A DNA stretch of 64,000 nt. Source: Pseudomonas oryzicola. Lineage in GTDB: Bacteria > Pseudomonadota > Gammaproteobacteria > Pseudomonadales > Pseudomonadaceae. The position numbers and the translations under genes were made by a program. The notes under the pieces are model-generated. The model saw nothing but the letters and a program-made list of their open reading frames with translations. It was not told where the DNA came from and did not search any database. Positions 1 through 9,500 of this stretch are shown here, one piece after another; positions within the stretch are counted from its first letter, which is position 1, and the number at the start of each line of letters is the position of its first letter. The stretch spans positions 1-64,000 of the forward strand of contig NZ_JABWRZ020000002.1 in the NCBI RefSeq assembly GCF_014269185.2. The letters are read 5' to 3'.

Positions 1-30
1 TTCGTCTCGGTGTGGCGCGCATTCTACGGA

Positions 31-58
31 CGGCTTGCTACCCTGGCAAGCGTTTTTT
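31..58 (+). terminator. Rho-independent terminator of a gene left of the window
   Basis: A 6-bp stem GCTTGC (33-38) pairs with GCAAGC (46-51) around a 7-nt loop and is followed by six T residues (53-58). It would end a rightward transcript that enters from outside the window, so rdgC probably has its own promoter in 59-200. No clear -35/-10 pair could be assigned there. Confidence 0.7.
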
Positions 59-216
59 GAACTTTTTTCAAAAAAAATTCCAGATCTTTCAAAGACCTAG
101 CGCTGCCGGGCATTTTCCTGGCAGCCAGATAGCTGCTGGCCCTCTGACAGGGTTGGCCTCGGAGCACCGCTCGGAGAATAATGCCCGCCTTATGCATTAA
201 GGAGAGATTGCCCCTC

Positions 217-1137
217 ATGTGGTTCAAGAACCTGCTGACCTACCGCCTGACCCAGGAAGTCCCGTTCGAGCCTGAAGCGCTGGAAGCGGCCCTGGCCAGC
301 AAGCCGGCCCGCCCCTGCGCCAGCCAGGAGCTGACCACCTATGGTTTCGTCGCGCCATTCGGCAAGGGCGAAGACGCTCCCCTGGTGCATGTCAGCGGCG
401 AGTACCTGCTGATTGCAGCGCGCAAGGAAGAACGCATCCTGCCCAGCAGCGTGGTCAACGACGCGGTGAAGGAAAAGGTCGAAGAGATCGAGACCGAGCA
501 GATGCGCAAGGTCTACAAGAAGGAACGCGACCAGATCAAGGACGAGATCATCCAGGCCTTCCTGCCGCGTGCGTTCATCCGCCGCTCGATGATCTTCGCC
601 GCCATCGCCCCGCGCCTGGGGGTGATCCTGGTCAACTCGGCCAGCGCCAAGCGTGCCGAAGACCTGCTGTCGACCCTGCGCGAAGTGATGGGCTCTCTGC
701 CAGTGCGCCCGGCGACGGTGAAGATCGCGCCAACCGCCACCATGACCGACTGGGTCAAGTCGCAGCAGGCCGCCGAAGGCTTCTACGTGCTGGACGAATG
801 CGAACTGCGCGACACCGCCGAAGACGGCGGCATCGTACGCTGCAAGCGCCAGGACCTGACCAGCGAGGAAATCCAGCTGCACCTGAGCACCGGCAAGGTG
901 GTCACCCAGCTGGCCCTGGCCTGGCAGGACAAGCTGTCGTTCGTGCTGGACGACAAGATGGTGATCAAGCGCGTCAAGTTCGAGGAGCTGCTGCAGGAGC
1001 AGGCCGAACAGGATGGCGGCGACGAAGCTGCGCAGCAGTTCGACGCCAGCTTCCAGCTGATGATGATGACCTTTGCCGAGTTCCTGCCGGCGCTGTTCGA
1101 GGCGCTGGGCGGCGAGGAGATTCCACAAGGGGTCTGA
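217..1137 (+). CDS. rdgC: Recombination-associated protein RdgC
   Basis: RdgC forms a ring-shaped dimer around double-stranded DNA and limits RecA filament activity during recombination and replication restart. The 306-aa product has the family length (E. coli about 303 aa), the characteristic N-terminus [12 protein letters not shown] and the C-terminal region ending in [17 protein letters not shown]. The start at 217 was chosen over an in-frame ATG at 181 because AAGGAGAG (199-206) is well placed for it and the family begins MWFKN. It is a single gene with its own terminator upstream. Family membership is recognised from sequence; the role is family knowledge. Confidence 0.95.
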   Translation: MWFKNLLTYRLTQEVPFEPEALEAALASKPARPCASQELTTYGFVAPFGKGEDAPLVHVSGEYLLIAARKEERILPSSVVNDAVKEKVEEIETEQMRKVYKKERDQIKDEIIQAFLPRAFIRRSMIFAAIAPRLGVILVNSASAKRAEDLLSTLREVMGSLPVRPATVKIAPTATMTDWVKSQQAAEGFYVLDECELRDTAEDGGIVRCKRQDLTSEEIQLHLSTGKVVTQLALAWQDKLSFVLDDKMVIKRVKFEELLQEQAEQDGGDEAAQQFDASFQLMMMTFAEFLPALFEALGGEEIPQGV

Positions 1138-1239
1138 CGGCCATGAAATGCCGGTGCTGGCAGGGGGGATATCCTCGGACAGCGCCGGCGACTGGCCCCT
1201 TGAAAACGACAAGACAATAAACGGAAAAGGACTTGCCCC

Positions 1240-2199
1240 ATGCGTGCCCTCGCCGCCCTCAGCCGCTTCGTCGGCAATACCTTCGCCCTGTGGGTGCTGT
1301 TGTTCGCCGTGCTGGCCTTTCTGCAACCGCAATGGTTCATCGCCCTGAAGGTGGCCATCGTGCCGTTGCTGGGCCTGGTGATGTTCGGCATGGGCCTGAC
1401 CCTCAAGCTAGACGATTTCGCCGCCCTCGCCCGTCAGCCCTGGCGGGTGATGCTGGGCGTGGTCGCGCACTTCGTGATCATGCCGGGCATGGCCTGGCTG
1501 CTGTGCCAGTTGTTCCAGCTGCCGCCGGAAATCGCCGTAGGCGTGATCCTGGTCGGCTGCTGCCCGAGCGGCACGGCGTCGAACGTGATGGTCTGGCTGT
1601 CGCGGGGTGACCTGGCGTTGGCGGTGGCGATTGCCGCCGTGACGACCCTGCTCGCCCCGCTGCTGACCCCGGCGCTGGTCTGGCTCCTCGCGTCGGCCTG
1701 GCTGCCGGTGTCCTTCATGGACATGTTCTGGTCGATCCTGCAGCTGGTGATGCTGCCGATCGTGCTCGGCGTACTGGCCCAGCGCCTGCTCGGCACCAAG
1801 GTCCAGGCGGCGGTGCAGGTGCTGCCGCTGGTTTCGGTGATCAGCATCGTGATGATCGTCTGCGCAGTGGTGGCGGCCAGCCAGGCGAAAATCGCCGAGT
1901 CAGGGCTGCTGATCATGGCGGTGGTCGTGCTGCACAACAGCTTCGGCTATTTGCTCGGGTACCTGACCGGCAGGCTGTGCAAGCTGCCGCTGGGCCAACG
2001 CAAGTCGCTGGCGCTGGAGGTGGGCATGCAGAACTCCGGACTGGGCGCAGCGCTGGCAGCGGCGCATTTTTCGCCGCTGGCAGCGGTGCCGAGTGCGTTG
2101 TTCAGTGTTTGGCACAATATTTCCGGTGCACTGCTGTCGACCTGGTTCCGGCGCATGGGTGAGCCGCAGACAATGGCGAGCAGAACAGAGTCTGCATGA
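1240..2199 (+). CDS. Bile acid:sodium symporter family (BASS) transporter
   Basis: The 319-aa inner-membrane protein is almost entirely hydrophobic, with about nine to ten predicted membrane spans. It carries the BASS family signatures GMGLTLKLDDF near residue 50 and GCCPSGTASNVMVWLSRGD near residue 105, where the crossover helices and sodium sites lie. The C-terminal EVGMQNSGLGAALAA segment is also typical. Family members import bile acids, pantothenate or other organic anions with sodium; the substrate here cannot be told, though the PanS-like branch is plausible. A GGAAAAGG ribosome site precedes the ATG. It follows rdgC by about 100 bases and may be a separate transcript. Confidence 0.88.
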   Translation: MRALAALSRFVGNTFALWVLLFAVLAFLQPQWFIALKVAIVPLLGLVMFGMGLTLKLDDFAALARQPWRVMLGVVAHFVIMPGMAWLLCQLFQLPPEIAVGVILVGCCPSGTASNVMVWLSRGDLALAVAIAAVTTLLAPLLTPALVWLLASAWLPVSFMDMFWSILQLVMLPIVLGVLAQRLLGTKVQAAVQVLPLVSVISIVMIVCAVVAASQAKIAESGLLIMAVVVLHNSFGYLLGYLTGRLCKLPLGQRKSLALEVGMQNSGLGAALAAAHFSPLAAVPSALFSVWHNISGALLSTWFRRMGEPQTMASRTESA

Positions 2200-2336
2200 C
2201 TCGCTACCAGCCCGAGTACTGCGGAACCCCTTCTGCCTGCGCACCTCCCGGTCATGCGCATAGATTCGTTGTGGGGCGGCACCCTTGCCTGTCGCCCACC
2301 AAACGACCAATCACATGACCCATAACGGAGATGACA

Positions 2337-2798
2337 ATGGATGACTCCAGGCTGGACACCTCTAAATCCTTCACCGGCGATATCTACCTGGAAGAGGGAG
2401 GGAAAAGGCGTTCCGTACGTATCGACGACAGTGACTGGCTCTGCATCATGGATGCTCAGGTACTGCCGACCACATTCTGGTTTGGCTGCTATCAGGAGGA
2501 TGATGGCGATATCTACATCATCAAGGAATTTACCAACGGCGGAAGCAAGGACAATCGCGTCCTGAGCCTGAACGATGATGGCCGACTGGGCTTCTACTCG
2601 GGCTCGAACAGGCCTTGGCGCATTTGCAAGCGCGACGGTGAAGCGTTGGTGCCACGTTCCACGCCGGAAGCTGCCATTACCGTGTCAACCAAGGGTGGGC
2701 GGGTATGGACAGCCGACAACCGCCAGTGCAAGGCCGCCAAGGGGGCCGGCAGCAACTTTGTGGTTCATATCCATAAGGTAGGTGTCTACCGCTTCTGA
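2337..2798 (+). CDS. Orphan hypothetical protein, 153 aa
   Basis: No family was recognised. The product (about 17 kDa) has no signal peptide or membrane segment and is rich in Gly, Asp and aromatic residues. Short strand-like stretches (TFWFGCYQ, DIYIIKEF, RVLSLNDDGRLGFYSG, FVVHIHKVGVYRF) suggest an all-beta fold, perhaps beta-trefoil or lectin-like; that is a guess. The start at 2337 is preferred because GGAG (2327-2330) sits six bases upstream, whereas the ATG at 2331 touches it. Base composition looks less GC-rich than the neighbours and codons such as AAA and GAA are commoner, which would fit recent acquisition. It stands alone between the BASS transporter and the riboswitch of sugE. Confidence 0.7.
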   Translation: MDDSRLDTSKSFTGDIYLEEGGKRRSVRIDDSDWLCIMDAQVLPTTFWFGCYQEDDGDIYIIKEFTNGGSKDNRVLSLNDDGRLGFYSGSNRPWRICKRDGEALVPRSTPEAAITVSTKGGRVWTADNRQCKAAKGAGSNFVVHIHKVGVYRF

Positions 2799-2854
2799 CC
2801 GGCCAGCGTTCGAGCGCCACTTGCTTCGCAGGCTGCAGTTGGGCATTGTGGTGA

Positions 2855-2930
2855 CCACGGTGAGGACGACCTCACGACGCAGCGCGTGACCATCCCGGGG
2901 ACGGCCCCATCTTTCGCAACGATGGAGCCG
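2855..2930 (+). promoter_or_regulatory. Guanidine-II (mini-ykkC) riboswitch
   Basis: Two hairpins with identical-type tetraloops are visible: GTGAGG (2860-2865) - ACGA loop (2866-2869) - CCTCAC (2870-2875), and GGGG (2897-2900) - ACGG loop (2901-2904) - CCCC (2905-2908), separated by 21 nt. Paired ACGR tetraloops in short GC stems are the diagnostic of the guanidine-II class. The segment CCATC (2907-2911) can pair with GATGG (2921-2925), which overlaps the ribosome-binding site of the next gene. Guanidine binding to the second hairpin would therefore be expected to free translation. The downstream gene is a SugE/Gdx exporter, the classical partner of this riboswitch. Confidence 0.85.
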
Positions 2931-2934
2931 TACC

Positions 2935-3252
2935 ATGTCCTGGATCATCCTGTTCTTCGCCGGCCTGTTCGAGGTCGGCTGGGCCGTCGGCCTGAAATAC
3001 ACCGACGGCTTCAGCAAGCCGCTTCCCACCGCACTGACCGTCGCCGCCATGGCCATCAGCCTGGGCCTGCTGGGCCTGGCCATGAAGGAACTGCCGCTGG
3101 GCACCGCCTACGCCATCTGGACCGGTGTCGGCGCGGTTGGCACGGTGATCGCCGGTATCCTCCTGTTCGGCGAGTCCGTGGCCCTGGTACGCCTGGTCAG
3201 CGTGGCGCTGATCGTTGCCGGCCTGGTCGGCCTGAAAGTCAGCGCCAGCTGA
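2935..3252 (+). CDS. sugE: Small multidrug resistance family guanidinium exporter (SugE/Gdx)
   Basis: This 105-aa protein has four membrane helices and the SMR-family Glu in the first helix ([15 protein letters not shown], Glu13). The sequence [15 protein letters not shown] and the later [19 protein letters not shown] place it in the SugE/Gdx branch, not the EmrE multidrug branch. Gdx proteins exchange guanidinium for protons across the inner membrane as antiparallel dimers. The two-hairpin guanidine-II riboswitch immediately upstream supports this substrate directly. GGAG (2924-2927) is the ribosome site and is predicted to be masked in the unliganded RNA. The gene is monocistronic and converges with the acyltransferase gene nine bases further on. 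Confidence 0.93.
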   Translation: MSWIILFFAGLFEVGWAVGLKYTDGFSKPLPTALTVAAMAISLGLLGLAMKELPLGTAYAIWTGVGAVGTVIAGILLFGESVALVRLVSVALIVAGLVGLKVSAS

Positions 3253-3261
3253 CACCCGCCG

Positions 3262-5139
3262 CTATCGCAGGTCGCCGCGCAGGCGGCTGACCTGCTCACG
3301 CAACGCTTCTGGCTGCGCGGCCTCCACCGGAATGGCAGCGCCTGCCACGATGGTTACCCGAGACCACAGGCGCTTGAAAAAGCCCTTGGCCGGGTCACGG
3401 CTGAAGAAGCTGCCCCACAGCCCCTGCAAGGCCAGCGGAATCACCGGCACCGGGGTTTCCGAGAGGATGCGGTTGACGCCGCCCTTGAACACATCGATTT
3501 CGCCGTCCCCGGTCAGCTTGCCCTCCGGGAAGATGCACACCAGCTCGCCATCGGCCAGGTACTCGGCAATGCGGGTAAAGGCGCGCTCGTAAGTGGCCTG
3601 GTCTTCGTTGCGCCCGGCAATCGGGATGGCACCTGCAGTGCGGAACACGAAGTTGAGCACCGGCAGGTTGTAGATCTTGTAGTACATGACGAAGCGGATC
3701 GGCCGACGGATCGCCCCACCGAGCAGCAGCGCATCGACGAACGACACGTGGTTGCACACCAGCAATGCCGCGCCCTGGTCGGGAATGCGCTCGAGGTCGC
3801 GGTGCTGCACGCGGTACATCGAATGGCTGAGCAGCCAGATCAGGAAGCGCATGGTGAACTCGGGCACGATCCTGAAGATATGGACGTTCACCGCGATATT
3901 GAGCAGCGACACCACCAGGAACAGCTGCGGGATGGTCAGCTTGGCCAGGCCCAGCAGGACGATGGTGAGCAGCGCCGATACCACCATGAACAAGGCATTG
4001 AGGATATTGTTGGCGGCGATCACCCGAGCACGCTGGTCCTCGGCGGTACGCGCCTGGATCAACGCATACAGCGGCACGATATAGAAACCACCGAACACGC
4101 CAAGGCCGACGATCGACAGCAGGATCCACCAGGCCTGGCCCATGCCCAGCAGCGCCAGCCAGTCGTGCGGTGCCGCGGCAGCCGGCACATCGCCGGAGTG
4201 CCACCACCACAGCAGGCCGAACAGGCTGAGGCCGAACGAACCGAACGGCACCAGGCCGATTTCCACCTTGCGCCCGCTCAGCCGCTCGCACAGCAGCGAG
4301 CCCAGGGCGATACCGACCGAGAACAGCGTCAGCACCAGGGTCACCACCGTACCATCACCGTGCAGCCAGTCCTTGGCATAGGCCGGGATCTGAGTGAGGT
4401 AGATGGCGCCGACGAACCAGAACCACGAGTTGCCGACGATCGAGCGCGACACCGCCGGCGGCTGCCCCAGGCCCATGTGCAGGATCGCCCAGGATTGCCT
4501 GAAGATGTTCCAGTCCAGTGGCATTTGCGGCGAAGCGGCAGCAGCGCGCGGGATCCAGCGGCTGGCCAGGTAGCCAAGCACCGCCGTGCCGACCACACCG
4601 CCGGCCACCACCGTGGCATAGCTGTCGGCCGACATCATCACCCCGGCGCCGATGGTGCCGGCCAGGATGGCCAGGAAGGTACCGGTTTCCACCAGCCCGT
4701 TACCGCCGACCAGTTCTTCTTCGCGCAGCGCCTGCGGCAGGATCGAGTATTTCACCGGGCCGAACAGCGCCGAGTGGGTGCCCATGCCGAACAGTGCCAC
4801 CAGCATCAGCGCCAGGTGGTTGGTGATGAAGCCGAGCGCACCGATTGCCATGATGGCGATCTCGGCCAGCTTGATCGCCCGGATCAGCGCGTCCTTGGCG
4901 AATTTCTCGCCAAACTGCCCACCCAGCGCCGAAAACAGGAAGAACGGCAGGATGAACAGCAAGGCGCACAGGTTGACCCAGATCGAACGGTCGCCGTCGC
5001 CCAGGCTGAGCTTGAACAGGATCGCCAGGATCAGCGACTGCTTGAACAGGTTGTCGTTGAACGCACCCAGCGACTGGGTGATGAAGAACGGCAGGAACCG
5101 CCGCTTGCCGAGCAAGGTGAATTGCGAGGAATGACTCAT
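3262..5139 (-). CDS. LplT-type MFS transporter fused to a PlsC-type acyltransferase
   Basis: The 625-aa product joins two modules. Residues about 1-430 form a 12-helix MFS domain beginning FLPFFITQSLGAFNDNLFK, typical of the lysophospholipid flippase LplT. Residues about 440-620 form a 1-acylglycerol-3-phosphate acyltransferase domain with the catalytic NHVSFVD (HX4D) and the FPEGKLT motif. In E. coli, LplT is separate and the acyltransferase belongs to Aas, which also has an acyl-ACP synthetase. That third module is absent here. The protein probably flips lysophospholipids inward and re-acylates them. The start at 5139 (MSHSSQF) matches the family; the frame is open further upstream but without a family-like sequence. 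Confidence 0.88.
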   Translation of the reverse strand: MSHSSQFTLLGKRRFLPFFITQSLGAFNDNLFKQSLILAILFKLSLGDGDRSIWVNLCALLFILPFFLFSALGGQFGEKFAKDALIRAIKLAEIAIMAIGALGFITNHLALMLVALFGMGTHSALFGPVKYSILPQALREEELVGGNGLVETGTFLAILAGTIGAGVMMSADSYATVVAGGVVGTAVLGYLASRWIPRAAAASPQMPLDWNIFRQSWAILHMGLGQPPAVSRSIVGNSWFWFVGAIYLTQIPAYAKDWLHGDGTVVTLVLTLFSVGIALGSLLCERLSGRKVEIGLVPFGSFGLSLFGLLWWWHSGDVPAAAAPHDWLALLGMGQAWWILLSIVGLGVFGGFYIVPLYALIQARTAEDQRARVIAANNILNALFMVVSALLTIVLLGLAKLTIPQLFLVVSLLNIAVNVHIFRIVPEFTMRFLIWLLSHSMYRVQHRDLERIPDQGAALLVCNHVSFVDALLLGGAIRRPIRFVMYYKIYNLPVLNFVFRTAGAIPIAGRNEDQATYERAFTRIAEYLADGELVCIFPEGKLTGDGEIDVFKGGVNRILSETPVPVIPLALQGLWGSFFSRDPAKGFFKRLWSRVTIVAGAAIPVEAAQPEALREQVSRLRGDLR

Positions 5140-5276
5140 CGTCCTTGGTCCTGGGGGCTTTTGGCATTGGAGGCGCGCCGGGCGCGACAAGCCACAAATC
5201 TGCACGGTAAATGCGCTGCCTGGCAAGCGCTGGCTTATGCTGGAGCCTGGCAACTGAAGACAACAAGGACGTGGCA

Positions 5277-6455
5277 ATGCTCGCCGCCATCAAAGGCTAC
5301 CCTCACACCGTTCGCCTGCTGCTGCTCACCACCTTCACGCTCACCGTCGCCCGCGCCCTCACCCTGCCTTATCTGGTGGTGTATCTGGCCGACACCTTCC
5401 AGCTGCCGATCAGCCAGATCGGCCTGCTGGTCGGCGGCGCACTGATCATCGCCTCGCTGCTGAGCCTGTATGGCGGGCACCTGGTGGACACCTTGCGTAA
5501 CCACACGCTGGTCAGCACCAATACCCTGCTGTTCGCCCTGGCTTTCGCCGGTGCCGTTGCCAGCCACTCGGCGCTGTCGTTCTTCATCTGTCTGATACTG
5601 GTCAACCTGACCCTGGCAGTAGTCGACATCGCCGCCAAGGCGGGCTTCTGCGCGTTACTGCCGGTCGAAGCGCGGGCCGAGGTATTCGCCATCAAGTACA
5701 CCCTCAGCAATGTCGGCTATGCCGCCGGCCCGCTGCTGGGCGTGGCCCTGCTGGAACTGGACGGCCACCTGCCATTCATCGCCTCGGCCCTGCTTGGCCT
5801 GGGCATGAGCCTGGCTTATTGGCGCCTGGGCGACCGTGGCCTGCAGGCCAGCGCAGCGGACCAACCCGGCGCCGGTTTCGGCCAGGTGGCGCTGGGGTTG
5901 GCCGGTGACCGTCGGCTGGTGTGCTTCACCCTCGGTGGGGTGCTGAGCGCGGTGGTGTTCGGCCAGTTCACCGCCTACCTGTCGCAGTACCTGGTGGTGA
6001 CCAGCAGCCCGGGCGAGGCAGCGCGCCTGGTCGGTTACCTGGTGACCACCAACGCAGTGACGGTGATTGCCTTGCAGTACCTGATCGGGCGGCGCATCAG
6101 CCGCCAACGCCTGATGCCCTGGCTGCTGGCCGGCATGGGCCTGTTCGTCGCCGGGCTGCTGGGTTTTGCCCTGGCCGGGTCGACGCTGATGTGGTGCCTG
6201 GCGATGCTGGTATTCACCCTGGGCGAAATCATTGTCATCCCCGCCGAGTACATGTTCATCGACCTGATCGCACCGGAGCACTTGCGCGGGGTGTATTACG
6301 GTGCGCAGAACCTGTCCAACATGGGCGCCGCGCTCGGGCCGGTGATGGTCGGATTTGCCCTGGTGCATCTGTGGCCGGGGGCAATCTTCTGCCTGCTGGT
6401 GTTGTCGGTGATACTGGCGGCGGTGTTCTATTGGCTGGGTACCCGCCGCGGGTGA
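5277..6455 (+). CDS. MFS transporter, drug:proton antiporter type
   Basis: A 392-aa inner-membrane protein with 12 predicted helices and the DHA1-type arrangement, including the loop GGHLVDTLRNHTLV after helix 2. It begins MLAAIKGYPHTVRLLLLTTF, similar to YdeE/MdtH-like exporters. The substrate is unknown. The ATG at 5277 follows CAAGGACG; an in-frame upstream ATG at 5211 lies inside the divergent gene's promoter and lacks family similarity. It is divergently arranged from the LplT-PlsC gene with about 137 bases between starts, so the two probably share a regulatory region. A kinase gene follows 133 bases downstream. Confidence 0.82.
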   Translation: MLAAIKGYPHTVRLLLLTTFTLTVARALTLPYLVVYLADTFQLPISQIGLLVGGALIIASLLSLYGGHLVDTLRNHTLVSTNTLLFALAFAGAVASHSALSFFICLILVNLTLAVVDIAAKAGFCALLPVEARAEVFAIKYTLSNVGYAAGPLLGVALLELDGHLPFIASALLGLGMSLAYWRLGDRGLQASAADQPGAGFGQVALGLAGDRRLVCFTLGGVLSAVVFGQFTAYLSQYLVVTSSPGEAARLVGYLVTTNAVTVIALQYLIGRRISRQRLMPWLLAGMGLFVAGLLGFALAGSTLMWCLAMLVFTLGEIIVIPAEYMFIDLIAPEHLRGVYYGAQNLSNMGAALGPVMVGFALVHLWPGAIFCLLVLSVILAAVFYWLGTRRG

Positions 6456-6588
6456 TGATGCCTGTGCAGGTTGCAGATGCACCCTGCGACCACCTGCCAC
6501 TGCGACCATGGTCTGCGCTGACGAAGCGGCACCTGCGTGCCAGACTGGTTGATCGGGACCGCGTTATCTTTTTTGCTTCGGAGTCTTC

Positions 6589-9500
6589 ATGTCGTTGTCC
6601 AGCGGGCTGATCGCCGTGGTCGCCCTGGCCTATATGGCCATCATGTTCGCCATCGCCTTCTATGGTGACCGCCGCAGCACGCCATTGCCGCCGAAACTGC
6701 GTGCCTGGGTCTACAGCCTGTCGCTGGCGGTGTACTGCACCAGCTGGACCTTCTTCGGCGCGGTCGGCCAGGCCGCCGAACAGCTCTGGGCGTTCCTGCC
6801 GATCTACCTGGGCCCGGTGCTGCTGTTGATCTTCGCACCGTGGGTGCTGCAGAAGATGGTGCTGATCAGCAAGCAACAGAACATCACCTCGATCGCCGAC
6901 TTCATCGCCGCACGCTACGGCAAGTCGCAGACCCTGGCGGTGGTGGTGGCGTTGATCTGCCTGGTCGGCGTGTTGCCCTACATCGCCTTGCAACTGAAAG
7001 GCATCGTGCTGGGCGTGAACCTGCTGATCGGCGCCAGTGCCGATGCCACCGGCACGCGCGTGCAGGACACCGCGCTGGTGGTATCGCTGGTGCTGGCACT
7101 GTTCGCCATCGTTTTCGGCACCCGCAGCCTGGACGTGACCGAACACCACCGTGGCATGGTCCTGGCGATTGCCTTCGAATCGTTGATCAAGCTGCTGGCT
7201 TTCCTTGCCGTGGGCATCTTCGTGGTGTTCAACCTGTATGACGGCTTCGACGACCTGTTCAGCCAGGCCCGCCAGTCAGTCCACCTGCAGGACTACTGGC
7301 AGGAGACCATCAACTGGCCGTCGATGGTGGTACAGACCACCGTGGCGATGATGGCGATCATCTGCCTGCCACGGCAGTTCCACGTCACGGTGGTGGAGAA
7401 TATCGAACCCCAGGACATGCGCCTGGCACGCTGGGTGTTCCCGATGTACCTGGCATTGGCCGCGCTGTTCGTGGTGCCCATCGCCCTGGCTGGGCAGATG
7501 CTGCTGCCAGGCACGGTGATCTCAGACTCGTTCGTCATCAGCCTGCCACTGGCCGAGGCACACCCTAGCCTGGCCCTGCTGGCGTTCATCGGTGGCGCTT
7601 CGGCCGCCACCGGCATGGTCATCGTCGAGGCCGTGGCACTGTCGACCATGGTTTCCAACGACATGCTGCTGCCCTGGCTGCTGCGCCGGACCAATGCCGA
7701 GCGGCCATTCGAGGCGTTCCGCCACTGGATGCTGTCGGTGCGCCGGGTGACCATCGTGGTGATCCTGCTGCTGGCCTACGTCAGCTACCGCCTGCTGGGC
7801 TCCACGGCCAGCCTGGCAACCATCGGCCAGATCGCCTTCGCTGCGGTGACCCAGCTGACTCCAGCCATGCTCGGCGCGCTGTACTGGAAGCAGGCCAACC
7901 GCCGCGGCGTGTTCGCCGGGCTGGCGGCAGGCATCTTCCTGTGGTTCTACACCCTGGTGCTGCCGATTGCCGCGCACAGTCTGGGCTGGTCGCTGCAGCT
8001 GTTTCCGGGGCTGGCGTGGCTGCATGGCAACCCGCTGAACCTGCCGATCAGCCCCCTGACCCAAGGCGTGGTGCTGTCGCTGGCGGGCAACTTCACGCTG
8101 TTCGCCTGGGTCTCGGTGTTGTCGCGCACGCGGGTGTCCGAGCATTGGCAGGCCGGCCGCTTCATCGGCCAGCAGACCAGTGCCCGCCCCAGCAGCAAGC
8201 CGCTGCTGGCGGTGCAGATCGACGACCTGCTGACCCTGGCCTCGCGCTTCGTCGGCGAAGAGCGCGCGCGGCAAAGCTTCATCCGCTTCGCCTACCGCCA
8301 GGGCAAGGGCTTCAACCCCAACCAGAACGCCGACGGTGACTGGATCGAACACACCGAACGCCTGCTGGCCGGGGTGCTCGGCACCTCATCGACCCGCGCC
8401 GTGGTCAAGGCCGCCATCGAAGGCCGCGACATGCAGCTGGAAGACGTGGTGCGCATCGCCGACGAAGCCAGTGAGGTGCTGCAGTTCAACCGCGCCCTGC
8501 TGCAAGGCGCCATCGAGAACATCAACCAGGGCATCAGCGTGGTTGACCAGAACCTGCACCTGGTGGCCTGGAACCGCCGCTACCTGGAGCTGTTCAACTA
8601 CCCCGACGGGCTGATCAGCGTCGGCCGGCCGATCGCCGATATCATCCGCTACAACGCCGAACGCGGCTTGTGCGGCCCTGGCGAAGCACAGGTGCACGTG
8701 GCGCGCCGGCTGCACTGGATGCGCCAGGGCCGCGCGCATTCTTCGGAGCGCCTGTTCCCCAATGGCCGGGTGATCGAACTGATCGGCAACCCGATGCCGG
8801 GCGGCGGCTTCGTCATGAGCTTTACCGACATCACCCCGTTCCGCGAGGCCGAGCAGGCCCTGCGTGAAGCCAATGAAAGCCTGGAACAACGGGTTGCCGA
8901 ACGTACCTACGAGCTGTCCCAACTGAACCAGGCATTGTCCGAAGCCAAGAGCCATGCCGAGGCCGTGAGCCAGTCGAAGACCCGTTTCCTGGCTGCGGTC
9001 AGCCATGACCTGATGCAACCGCTGAACGCTGCACGGCTGTTCTCTGCGGCCCTGTCGCAACAGGCCGAAGGTATGAACGATGAGGCCCGGCAGCTGGTGC
9101 AGCACATGGATAGCTCGCTGCGCTCGGCCGAAGAGCTGATCAGCGACTTGCTGGACATCTCGCGCCTGGAGAACGGCAAGATCACCCCGGACCCGAAGCC
9201 CTTCGCCCTCAACGAACTGTTCGACACCCTGGGCGCCGAGTTCAAGGTGCTGGCCGCCGAAAAAGGCCTGGCGTTCCGCCTGCGCGGCAGTCGCCTGCGG
9301 GTGGAGAGCGACATGAAGCTGCTGCGCCGGGTGCTGCAGAACTTCCTGACCAATGCCCTGCGCTACGGCAAGAGTCCGATCCTGCTGGGTGTAAGGCGCC
9401 AGGGTGAACGCTTGTGGCTGGAAGTGTGGGACCGTGGCCCCGGTATCGCCGACGACAAGCTGCAGGTGATTTTCCAGGAGTTCAAGCGCCTGGACAGTCA

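Noticed and set aside
3748..5445. A 565-codon frame antisense to the LplT-PlsC gene
   Set aside because: It is Gln/His-rich, crosses into the next real gene and has no recognisable domain.
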